Of a stretch of DNA of 64,000 bases, positions 54,961 through 64,000 are shown piece after piece. Numbering within the stretch: the first letter of the stretch is position 1; each line of letters starts with the position of its first letter. The position numbers were made by a program, and so were the translations under genes. Source of the stretch: Byssothecium circinans (lineage: Eukaryota > Ascomycota > Dothideomycetes > Pleosporales > Massarinaceae); assembly GCA_010015675.1 (NCBI GenBank), contig ML976987.1, positions 1,188,238 through 1,252,237 of the forward strand, in the 5' to 3' direction. The notes beneath the pieces are model-generated. The model worked only from the letters and a program-made list of their open reading frames with translations, searched no databases and was not told the origin of the DNA.

Positions 54961-56154
54961 ATGTCCAACTATGCGACGTCCACTGGAGATCCCGGCCGCC
55001 GGGAAAAACGCCCCCCAACGCTAATCACGGCTGAAGTCACTCGAAAGAAGACTCGAGCCGATGCGGACGACAGCATCGACGCTCCCCCAGCCTTCAACGG
55101 CAAAAAGCTTCGTGGTGCAAAGCAGTTCCTTGACCACGATCCTCTTGTTGGTAATAGGACTCAAGAGGATGATACGACACACGTCGATGGAATCGGGAAT
55201 CTACCAGGCGTTCGCCTCGAAGCATCATCATCTCAAGCATCTACGTCTGAGGCGACTGCTCAAACGAGACATCCCTTGGCGGCACCGGCCGGTTGGCATC
55301 GCTACTGGGGCAAGGTTGACGAGGATACCTTCAACGACGCAGACATCATTCTCAGCGTGTTTTGCAAGTCTTGCTACGACGAGAACTGCGCGTGCGTTCC
55401 GAGCGTTACCAGTCTGCATCACAAGCGAAGCGGAAAATATCTGTATCCTTGCACCAACTGTCAACAACCCTGGCAGGAGTGTCTCTACCTCGTCACATAC
55501 AAGGCTCCAACTAGTCTGGGGGCTTACAAAATGAGAAAATTGGAGCGAGAATGGGCTCATGCTGCTACGATTGGACTGGCTGTTCCGACTTGCGACGAAA
55601 ATTTCAGCCCCGTAGTGCCAAAGCCGAAACTACCACAGCGCACACCAGCTGAGCCAGAACAACCACGAAAACGTACGAAGTCGCCAGTGTCCACGGTAAA
55701 ACCTACGTACTCAATCGTAAGAGACTCATACCACAATTTGAAGTCTTGGGCAATGAGGGAAAGTGCGCGCAATCGGAAAGAAGACGAGGGGGTAACTTGG
55801 GTCAATGATCAGCAAGTCCACTCTTCAATCCGGAGTCCAAGATCTGTATCGAGGGCGTCAATTGGGACCTTTACTTTGCCGCCACCGTCGCCACCACCGT
55901 CGCTACCGCTCGCGGACGAAGCCGAAAGTCCACAGTCATCTTCGAGCGAGACTTTAACACACTCGTCAGATCGAGGAGAGCAACTACGTAAAGAAATGGC
56001 CACACTCTGCGCTACTTCTGTCTCAGAACAGAGTGAGCAAGAGCGAATGGAGCGATTACTGAAGGAAATGACCAAGTTATGCGCCCTTTCCATTCGGGAC
56101 CTGGTGGAGAATGCTGCAGAGCGTGGAGACGAAGAAATGTCCGAGGATCACTAG
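54961..56154 (+). CDS. Unknown nuclear-type protein with Cys cluster, last intact gene before the telomere
   Basis: A single exon from ATG 54961 (context CAAACATGTCC) to TAG 56154, 397 aa. The first 110 residues are hydrophilic with basic patches (GRREKRPP, TRKKTRAD) that could be nuclear localisation signals. A cysteine-rich block follows: FCKSC at 134-138, CAC at 143-145, then YPCTNCQQPWQEC at 163-174, a spacing C-x2-C-x4-C-x-C ... C-x2-C-x6-C suitable for zinc binding. Before it GWHRYWGKVDEDTFNDADI is well structured. The second half is Pro/Ser/Lys-rich and disordered, ending in two similar helices (QLRKEMATLCATSV and RLLKEMTKLCALSI) that look duplicated. I do not know the family. A DNA- or protein-binding role is guesswork. 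Codon use is like interior genes and unlike the AT-rich DNA that begins directly after it. Confidence 0.75.
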   Translation: MSNYATSTGDPGRREKRPPTLITAEVTRKKTRADADDSIDAPPAFNGKKLRGAKQFLDHDPLVGNRTQEDDTTHVDGIGNLPGVRLEASSSQASTSEATAQTRHPLAAPAGWHRYWGKVDEDTFNDADIILSVFCKSCYDENCACVPSVTSLHHKRSGKYLYPCTNCQQPWQECLYLVTYKAPTSLGAYKMRKLEREWAHAATIGLAVPTCDENFSPVVPKPKLPQRTPAEPEQPRKRTKSPVSTVKPTYSIVRDSYHNLKSWAMRESARNRKEDEGVTWVNDQQVHSSIRSPRSVSRASIGTFTLPPPSPPPSLPLADEAESPQSSSSETLTHSSDRGEQLRKEMATLCATSVSEQSEQERMERLLKEMTKLCALSIRDLVENAAERGDEEMSEDH

Positions 56155-56607
56155 TTTAAAGAAGATATATAGTGCGTCAATAGGAATTAGTAACAATTAG
56201 AAGTTTCTTTGTTTATCTTTATTTGCGCATATGCTGCTATAAGAATAGTGCTCTAGTTAGTAAGTATATTAGAGCTACGTAGAGTAGTATTTCTACATAA
56301 ATTAGCTGCTTACTTTCCTATTGTTAAATAATCTTTTTACTCTTCTATCTACTAAAATATAGGTTTTTAGAAATTTTAATTAATATAAAGTACTACTAAG
56401 ATAGCTAACCTACTAAGATAGCTACTTTCTCTTAGTAATACTATGTTGCGATAGCTTAAGATGCGACGTTATCAAAGATCTTAAAAAAGAGAGTAACAAA
56501 GAAAAGTTTCAAGATACTAAGGATTTCCTCTACTACTACCATCACTAGGGCTTCCGTAAGGGACTTAGGGGTAGAGCCTACTAGTGTTTACTTTAAGTCT
56601 TTAAATA

Positions 56608-56922
56608 CTATAGAGAAAATAATACATAAGTAATAGAGTTAGAGTTAACTAAAGTCACCCCTAGGGGTGACTTTAGCTAGTACTATTATATCCTACTAAA
56701 AGTAGCACTAATTTTATACCCTTAGCTACCTATCAATACCCTGCACCTGCCCTTTTTTACGCTAGCTATAATTTATATGCGCTTTCTATACAAAACCATT
56801 ACTAAATTAGTGCAACGTGTGGTCATTATGTAGTAGTAGTAGAATTAAGAAGTAGTTTTTTAAAAGATAGCTAGAGTAGAGTTTTTTATAATAACTAGCT
56901 ATCTTACTTAGTATTATGATCT
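56608..56922 (+). repeat. Direct repeat flanking the retroelement, left copy
   Basis: Starts near ACTATAGAGAAAATAATACAT and shares about 300 bases with 61043-61455: palindrome TCACCCCTAGGGGTGA, AGTAGCACTAATTT, CTTAGCTACCTATCAA, CCCTTTTTT and ACGTGTGGTC. The left copy is the more heavily C-to-T mutated. It has one palindrome copy where the right has three. It may be an LTR or a separate subtelomeric repeat. Confidence 0.7.
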
Positions 56923-57391
56923 AGAAGTAGGGTTACTACACTTATGTAATAACTAGCTACGCACCCTAGCTAGACAGATAGTCATGAGTAGTAAGTAAGT
57001 CACGTAATCATCCTAGTATCCTAGGAGTCCTAGAGGTCCCATAAAGGACTAGGATAAGTAGGATAGGTAGGATGAAGGGACGTAACTAGTATATAGATAA
57101 ACCTAACCTCTACCTTATAGAAGTTATGTTTAACCTCTTACTTAGGATTATAATCTACTTAGTATCTTATACTCTATAATTATAAGCTTACCTAAGTTTA
57201 CTAAGTATACGCCCTTTAGATAAACATTACTACGTACTATTAGAGTACTACTATATATTACAAATTAATATCTCTTCTAGAGAACTAACTAAGCTCTAGA
57301 ACCTTAAGCACCCTTATTACCTAAAAGCTCCTTAAGCTATCTCTAGTAATAAGCCCCCCTAGACCTTAATATTTTAAATACCCTTAGAAGG

Positions 57392-60300
57392 ATGTCTAAG
57401 ACATATGATACCTAATCCCACGGCAATGCTAGTAAGGTCGCTAAGCTAGACCTCTACCATAGGGATCGCGTTAAGCTTAAAGGATAGCTCCTATAAATTA
57501 ACTTATACTTTAAGTTCACAGCTAATACTATTAATGACGTAGACAAAGCCTCCTTTATTATGACCTATATGCGTGGTGACGCTAAATAATAGATTAACCC
57601 TTATCTTGCTAAATACCTAGATAATAATAACAATGATAACAAAGTTATAATACTCTTTAAAGACTATACCTAGTTTAAGACCCATCTCTAATAGGTCTTT
57701 AGAGTCTTAAACGAAGAATCCATTATAGAAAGAAAGGTGCAGCACCTTAGGCAATAACGTTCAGCTACTAAATACGCCGTAGAATTTCAATACTACGTGA
57801 TTTAGATAGGCTAGGAAGATAAGGCACTTATGACTATATATAGATAAGGCCTTAAGGATACTATTAAAATAGAGCTTATATAGTTAGGAGCATCTATCAC
57901 TACCTTAGAGAAACTATACTAGGAATCTATTAGAATTAATAGACAACTATATAAGTTAACCTCTAAGCTACATGATAAATAAAGTAGACTAAGCATAGGT
58001 AAAACTAAGAGTACCTATACTAAGCCTAGGTACTTCCCTACTATAAAACCTTAAAAATAATATTTAGATCCCTACGGGTTGCAACTAATACAGCTTAATA
58101 ACGTTAAAAAAGGGAAAGGGAAAGGCCACTACTATAAGAAAGAAGCTAGGACGTGCTACTTATACAGAAAAATAGGCTACATCACTAGAAACTATCGCGC
58201 GAAGCTAGGAAGAGCTAAGTATATAGTCTAATAACAGTTAAATATAATTATAGTATCTTATGCTCTAGGATATCTCCCTAACGTTAAAGAAGACGATGAA
58301 TAGGAAGTGATAGATTTAGGTAAAGAAAGAGGAGAAGCTATTAGATAGAAAATATAAGAGTTATCTATTAGAAAAAGGGTTAGTGAAGCAGCTAACTAGA
58401 TATAGCATAATAAGGAAGTAGATACTATAGATAATAAAGTCTAGGACTTCCTTAATAACCCTAACTAACCCCTTAACGCAAGAGAACAACAACTTTAGGA
58501 CTACTTACTTAGTGAATAAGCTAAGGATAATAAAGGACTATTATAGGCTAATAGAGCTCTTTAAATCATTAGTAGAAAGGAAGAGTACTTTAGAAAAGAG
58601 AACTAAGACCCCTATAACTCTAAATTACACTATACTAAAATCGCGTAAAGGAGCTATCTATGATAGACGGATAAAGACCTAATGTAGTATAATAGCGAAG
58701 TTACATTAAATAATAATGAACTAATAGATTAAGGACGCTTAGGATATAATAACTAATACCTAAAGCCTAGCGTAGGACTTAATAATAAGTGCCTATACGA
58801 AGATCTAAACCCTAGGCCTAGGAAGCAATAAAAGCTAAGGTATAGGTAGGAAAAAGCCTATGAAAGGCAAGCTAACTAGGTAGACTAAGAGCTTACAGAA
58901 GGAAGCATCTAATAAGTAGCGCAGTAGAATGAAGTAACCAAAGAATTGCGGTATAACATAGACTATTAGAATAGAAATCATAGGAAACTTAGCTTTACCT
59001 AGTATAATAATAATAGTTATCTCACCTACTATAATGTAAAGGTGAAAGCGAACTATTTTCTAACTATTAAAAAAGACTATAAATTTAAATAGTACAACTG
59101 CTATAATGATAAGTGCCTAACGCACTTATATGATAAATGAGCACGACTATAGTTCCTAGGCAAGGAAGATCCCGCAGAACTAATAAAGATAAACATGATT
59201 ATTAATAACATCTATACTTAGAGCAAGTGGCAAACATGTCTACATACTAGGTGTAAAAGGCACGCTAAAGAAAAAGAGAAGAATAGATTTAGAGCATCTT
59301 TTTTAGACCCTCACCTAACACTGCTAAAGGGCTGCATACCCTTAGAGCAATAGGTGAACGTCTAATTAAGGTCCTAATCTATCTTAGTAGAAGAAGGATG
59401 AAGGCATTAGTAGATTTAGGGTTACAAGTAAACTATATCTTAATAGTAGTAGCGCTCTTAGCAGGACTAAGGCCACTACTAAAGAAAAACCCCTATCTAC
59501 TATATATAGTAAATAGACAAGCCATGCTAAAGCAACCTAAGATTTAATATAAGATTACCTTAGCGCTCATGAAAATCCACTACTATAGTGAACGGATTAC
59601 CTTAGACTATTTTAAGATAGCTACTTATAACGTTATATTAGGAATCCCTTAGCTAAAAAAGCATAACCTAGTAATTAACTAGAAGAATGACATGATATTA
59701 TTAGTAAACTACGCCTACCAGCGCACTTTAAAGCCTATGCATTAGTAGTAATTAATAGTAGATAAGAAGGTAATCAATAATATTGCTTTAATAAAGACGC
59801 GTTTAGTAAGAATGGTTGACTCTACAGATGCTATTTAGTTAATAGATTAATAAGTAAGAGTAAAGGAGAAGAAAGCACCTCTAGAGATCCCTAAGAAGTA
59901 TAAAGAATAGGAGTACCTCTTTTAGGAAGATGTAAGCGCCATGGCGCTACCTAAGCATTAACCCTAGGACTATAAGATTACGCTATAGGAAGGAAAGTAA
60001 CTAACTTTTAGACTAATCTATCAATTATTAGAAAAGGAGCTAAAGGCTCTATAGGACTATATTAATAAAAGCATAGTAAAAGGCTATATTAGAGAGTTGA
60101 AGTTACTAGTAGGATACCTAGTCCTCTTCGCCCTAAAGAAGGATAGATTACTGTAACCATGTGTAGACTTTTAGAAGTTAAATAAGATTATAGTTAAGAA
60201 TCATTATCTACTACCTAACATTAGAGAACTATAAGATTAACTAGCGCGTACAAAGATATTTACGGCCCTTAACCTATAAGATGGATACTATCTAATCTAC

Positions 60301-61030
60301 ATAAAGGAAGGTAATAAATAGAAGACAGTATTTAAGATATAGTATAGATACTATAAGTATACTATAATACCCTTTAGTCTTACTAACGCCCTAGCAACTT
60401 TCTAAGTATTAATTAATAACGTGTTATAAACATACCTAGATATTTTTATAATTACATACTTAGATAACATACTTATCTATTTAGAAAATGTTAAAGAACA
60501 TGTAGGACATGTTAAGTAAGTACTTTCATGCTTAGATACCATAAACCTACGCCTTAAGCTAGAAAAGTGCAAATTCTATAAAGAAGAACTTAACTTCCTA
60601 GGATTCGTAGTCAACACTATAAGAGTCAAAATGAGCCTAAAGAAAATACAAGTAGTATAAGACTAGCTAATACTAATAATAGTTAAAGGAGTGTAGGAAT
60701 TTCTTAAATTCTATAACTTTAATAGGAGGTTTATTAAAGAATACGCCTTAATAACCTTACCCCTAGTAGGACTTACTAGGAAAGACGTACTCTTTAGATA
60801 GTTAGAAGAATAGGAAAAGGCATTTAAAACTTTAAAAGAAAAATGCATAAGCCCACTAGTATTAGTGGCATTCAGGAGTAGAGAACTAATAAGGATTAAA
60901 ATAGACGCGTCTAACCTTGCACTTAGAGTAGTAGCTAGCTAAATAAGAAATAGCTAGTAGCACCCTATCACCTACTACTTAAGAAAGTTCTCTAGACTAG
61001 AAGAATGATGACGTATATAATAAGGAACTG
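57392..61030 (+). mobile_element. Decayed Ty3/gypsy-like LTR retrotransposon (gag-pol)
   Basis: Despite stops every few codons, one plus-strand path is recognisable. A gag-like start follows ATG 57392; a zinc-knuckle-like CYLY...GY.TRN.R lies near 58150. Protease-like sequence follows at about 59400. Reverse transcriptase lies at 60100-60700 with MPF.LTNA near 60370 and the catalytic YLD(D/N)ILIY block near 60455, where one of the Asp codons is changed, followed by KLEKCKFY and LNFLGFVV. The RNase H start (RIKIDASNLALR.V) is near 60895 and ends about 61030. Most stops replace Trp or Gln codons, the mark of RIP. No integrase was identified, so the element is truncated or the rest is unreadable. 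It is transpositionally dead. Confidence 0.75.
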
Positions 61031-61042
61031 ATAGCTATTATA

Positions 61043-61455
61043 CTATAGAGAAAATAATACATGAGTAATAGGGTTAGAGTTAACTAAAATCACCCCTAGG
61101 GGTGACTTTAGCTAGTAGGGAAAATAAAAACAATCTGAACAAAAGTCACCCCCAGGGGTGACTTTGGCTAGCGGGGAAAATAAAAACAATCTAAACCAAA
61201 GTCACCCCTAGGGGTGACTTTAGCTAGTACTATTGCACCCCACTAAAAGTAGCACTAATTTCACACCCTTAGCTACCTATCAACACCCTGCACCCGCCCT
61301 TTTTTGTGCTAGCTGCGATTTGTATGCGCTCTCCATACAAAACCATCGCCAAATCAGTGTGACGTGTGGTCGTTGTGTAGTAGTAGTGGAATTAGAAGGT
61401 GGTTTTTAAAGGGATAGCTAGAGTAGGGTTTTTCGTGATGGCTAGCTACCCTACT
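61043..61455 (+). repeat. Direct repeat flanking the retroelement, right copy
   Basis: Homologous to 56608-56922 but GC-richer and less mutated. It carries extra copies of a 56 bp unit with the palindrome. It ends GGCTAGCTACCCTACTTA, matching AACTAGCTATCTTACTTA in the left copy. Confidence 0.75.
61086..61225. repeat. 56 bp tandem repeat built on a palindrome (2.5 copies)
   Basis: Palindromic cores CACCCC(T/C)AGGGGTG lie at 61091-61104, 61147-61160 and 61203-61216, exactly 56 bases apart. They are separated by GACTTTRGCTAGYRGGG, AAAATAAAAACAATCT and an A-rich joint. The same core lies once at 56656-56669. Confidence 0.9.
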
Positions 61456-61640
61456 TAGCTACCTATCAACACCCTACACCCGCCCTTTTTTACGTTCAAT
61501 TAGCTGTGATTTGTATGCGCTCTCTATACAAACCATCGCCAAATCAGTGCGACGTGTGGGTGCTGCGCAGTGGTGCTAGTAGTTTATTAGTAATAGCTAG
61601 AGCAAAGTTTTCATAATAGCTAAAGCTATTAGAGCACTTA
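61455..61640 (+). repeat. Partial third copy of the subtelomeric direct repeat
   Basis: From TTAGCTACCTATCAACACCC the sequence re-enters the repeat already present at 61269-61455: CCCGCCCTTTTTT, GATTTGTATGCGCTCT, CCATCGCCAAATCAGTG and GACGTGTGG. It then diverges after about 61600. It is a tandem partial duplication. Confidence 0.8.
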
Positions 61641-62300
61641 GAGCTACCTTATTCTAAAACGCTAACTTACTAACTAACCACTAAATTGCCCACTAACGTC
61701 CATAGCACTAGGAGGTGGTATAGGGAGCACCATAGCAAGGGCCTATAGTAAGGCTAATGTAGGGCTACTGCAGGCTAAGCTCGCACCCTAGTTTTATCTA
61801 GCCATATATAGATTTAGTGGACGGGTAATATATTACTAGTATGGTATAGGCGCTTACATAATAGAGGTAGTGAATTAATTAGTATTAGAGGTAGTATAGT
61901 AACTATAAAAGTAAGGCTACTTAGCCTTAGTAATTACCCTACTAACTACCCTACTAATTAACTTACTAAGCTTATCTATAACTACCTTAGCTACCTCCAC
62001 ACTAGTAATAGATGCCTTTGTTAACTTAGTAGCCTTAGTACTACCCTCCTCTGTCTAGGCAACCACCTATATAAGGTAATAAAATAGGCCTGATTTGTGA
62101 TTAATATGGTATAGTAACATGTTTTACTATTCTAAAATAGGGTTTCAAGGGTAGCGATTCGCGTTAACCCTAAGGCCTAATTCATCTATAACTAGCACTC
62201 TAATGACAAAACTTTATATAATGTTATATTCTTCTTATTTTATTTTCTATTCTACCTAAGGAAACGTATAATGATAGAAAGATCAGAAGAAAGAGAAGAA

Positions 62301-62345
62301 GGAGAGGAAGGAGAGGAAGGAGAGGAAGGAGAGGAAGGAGAGGAA
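62301..62345. repeat. GGAGAGGAA minisatellite, five units
   Basis: Five perfect 9-base units, G/A-only, within an otherwise mutated region. Purine-only runs lack C on this strand. Confidence 0.95.
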
Positions 62346-62499
62346 GAGAAATAGGAAAATAGAGGAAAATAAAACAAAACTACTTTACTGCTAAAATTTA
62401 AGCCTTTAAAACTATAACCTTTTAGCGGAAGCAGCTTAGCTACCTAGTTAGTATTATCTTAAAAATTAACTATCATCTTAAAAGTCAACCTAGAGCATA

Positions 62500-63120
62500 G
62501 CTACTATATCCTCATAACTACTAAAGTACATCTTAATTAACCCATCCACGGTAGCTATAGTAGTAAAGTGCTTAGCTTTACTAGGATAGAAGTAGTTAAT
62601 ATCCTCTACGCATCCCTCATCCTTGCTTATGATCCATTTGATGCCGTCATTGCAGAGGTCATAGACACCGCTTAAGATGGCCTTGATTTCATCAACTATT
62701 ACCTTAGTAGGAGGGACAAAGTTAAGAAGGTAGTACGCTATAAGCTTACACTTATCTTAAAGCTAGTGTCCCCACTTATTATGTCTATTAGTAAGATAGT
62801 TGATAAACGCTCTAACCCCCCTATTAGCCTTAAGCCCGTTCACGTTAATCTGCTTCCTTAACTCTCCACAGACGTTACTCGCCTTAGATATAATATTAGA
62901 GGTCTACATAAACTTATTATATACCCCACTACTAATCTTATTATACTTAGCCTACTTTTTAAGCCCTAGGTTCTTCCCTAGGACCGTGACTAAGTCTATG
63001 ATACCGCGTGGCGTGACAACCTTATCAGCCTTAGGTTCATAGATAAGCTCCCCATCTTTAGGGCCATTTCTAGCGTGGGGGGTAGTATCTTCATGCTTTA
63101 CCTTTACCTTTCCCCTTCCA
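62500..63120 (-). pseudogene. Eroded minus-strand gene of unknown function
   Basis: Reading leftward, long stretches stay in one frame: DGELIYEPKADKVVTPRGI and TVLGKNLGLKK (63055-62970), VCGELRKQINVNGLKANRGV (62870-62810), NFVPPTKVIVDEIKAILSG and DGIKWIISKDEGCVEDINYF (62720-62600), TIATVDGLIKMYFSSYED (62555-62505). A handful of TAG stops interrupt it, where Trp or Gln would fit. I do not recognise the protein and cannot call it a telomere-linked helicase. The conserved frame shows that it was once a real gene, damaged by point mutation rather than by indels. Confidence 0.55.
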
Positions 63121-63678
63121 TTTTCTAGACAGCTATAGTACTCCTATAGGGTAGGCTTACCTTCTTTAGGATACTAAGGATACTTCTACTCTAAGCATTA
63201 TAAAAATAGTGATATCTAGGGTGAGCTAGCCTAAGCTCTAATAGAGATAGGGCTTACACGGACTGATAGGATCCCTACTGCCATAGTAGCAAAGATAGAT
63301 ACGCTATACCTTATAGTGGCGTTCTAGGTTAGCTATGATAGGGTAGGTAGGTTTAGCGCTAGGAGGGACGAGCGGATAGGGAGGAGGTTTGATAGGAAGA
63401 GGGCTATTATAAAAAAGGTAGTAGGATGTTATAGGATGGTTGTATTAGCAGATAGGTAATTAGGTATATTTTTATAACCTTCTCTAGGTTACTTTATACT
63501 TTATCTAACATAGAGTATCATTATTATCTATGAAATCTAAGTAGTAAGGCAGATCAGCTTTTACTATTACTAGTAATGACGGTTAGGCCGTATTATTTAA
63601 GCGGGGGCTTCCTACGAGAGCGTACCATGCTACTTCTACGTCCTAGCGCAGGCTATTCACTATCCCTGCATAGGACTA

Positions 63679-63798
63679 GGCTTTAACGGCATAAGAACAT
63701 AGCCTAATGTTTCAGTTAAGCTTTGACAGCATAAGAATATAGTCTGATATTTCAGTTAAGCTTTAATGGCATAAGAACATAGTCTGATATTTTAGTTA
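63679..63798. repeat. 40 bp subtelomeric tandem repeat, three copies
   Basis: Units begin CTTTAACGGC at 63681, CTTTGACAGC at 63721 and CTTTAATGGC at 63761. Each continues ATAAGAA(C/T)ATAG(C/T)CT(A/G)AT(G/A)TTT(C/T)AGTT. The period is exactly 40 bases and differences are mostly transitions. It lies about 110 bases inside the telomere. Confidence 0.92.
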
Positions 63799-63905
63799 AA
63801 TAGGTCTTCTATTCTATATAGCCTAATGTTGACTAGTGTAGTACTACTAGCCAGTAGACATATTCAACCTAATATATAAGTTGCCTAGGTCGTCTCATAT
63901 TATTT

Positions 63906-64000
63906 GGGTTAGGGTTAGGGTTAGGGTTAGGGTTAGGGTTAGGGTTAGGGTTAGGGTTAGGGTTAGGGTTAGGGTTAGGGTTAGGGTTAGGGTTAGGGTT
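63906..64000 (+). repeat. Telomere, (TTAGGG)n
   Basis: About 16 perfect units of GGGTTA running to the window edge. The G-rich strand points outward (5' to 3' toward the right), so this is a right chromosome end and not an interstitial track. Confidence 0.99.

Larger units (their letters stand above)
56155..63905. other. AT-rich, RIP-like mutated subtelomeric block
   Basis: Base composition changes sharply just after 56154: TA-rich, nearly free of open frames (TAG and TAA everywhere), with TpA excess and CpA depletion by eye. It contains the retroelement, direct repeats, an eroded gene and tandem repeats listed separately. The remaining stretches (56160-56600, 61640-62300, 63130-63670) show nothing else that I can identify. 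Confidence 0.8.

Noticed and set aside
62500..63120. Telomere-linked RecQ helicase
   Set aside because: Considered because of position, but I see no helicase motif (no GxGKS/T or DEAH-like block) in the surviving frame.
56155..63905. CRISPR-like or operon-like organisation in repeats
   Set aside because: Tandem repeats have no unique spacers of constant length, and the telomere and introns make this a fungal nucleus.

Overview
This is the right-hand end of a chromosome of a filamentous ascomycete. The last 95 bases are an uninterrupted TTAGGG array reading outward, so the true telomere is at the right edge. Short GT-AG introns (about 44-65 nt) with CTAAC/CTGAC branch points, a Zn2Cys6 regulator, SAT4-type rhodopsin proteins, RNase T1, DUF4188 and DUF6594 proteins, and C-to-T decay of repeats that looks like repeat-induced point mutation (RIP) all fit a Dothideomycete, most likely one of the Pleosporales. 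The species cannot be named from sequence alone.

Layout. 1-3981 holds the end of a pogo/Fot1-type transposon and low-complexity DNA without a convincing gene. 3982-9722 has a multi-pass membrane protein gene (-), a doubtful ORF and an SDR oxidoreductase (+). 10674-16569 is an accessory island: three copies of a ~110 bp repeat, two of them forming inverted ends around a four-exon unknown gene, a decayed paralogue of that gene, and a tandem pair of related unknown proteins. 17481-32251 is the best preserved part: Zn2Cys6 transcription factor, alpha/beta hydrolase, complex III subunit QCR8, LysM membrane protein, small secreted protein, mitochondrial m-AAA protease, a truncated PHS1 exon, a small Cys-rich protein and a secreted RNase T1.

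From 33 kb toward the telomere genes are increasingly broken: a lipoxygenase pseudogene, an intact methyltransferase, then an amino-acid permease, a GNAT acetyltransferase and a rhodopsin-like protein that each keep readable exons but carry in-frame stops. Each stop is explained by one C-to-T change at CpA. An MFS (DHA2-like) transporter, a second rhodopsin fragment, a DUF4188 protein, a relic of a polyketide synthase methyltransferase domain and a secreted GMC oxidoreductase follow; together they look like the remains of a secondary-metabolism locus. DUF6594 and a Cys-cluster protein are the last intact genes.

56155-63905 is AT-rich subtelomeric DNA: a heavily mutated Ty3/gypsy-like retroelement, long direct repeats with a 56 bp tandem repeat built around a palindrome, an eroded minus-strand gene and a 40 bp tandem repeat just inside the telomere. 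Gene models here were spliced by eye from reading frame, splice signals and protein similarity recalled from memory; no database search was run.
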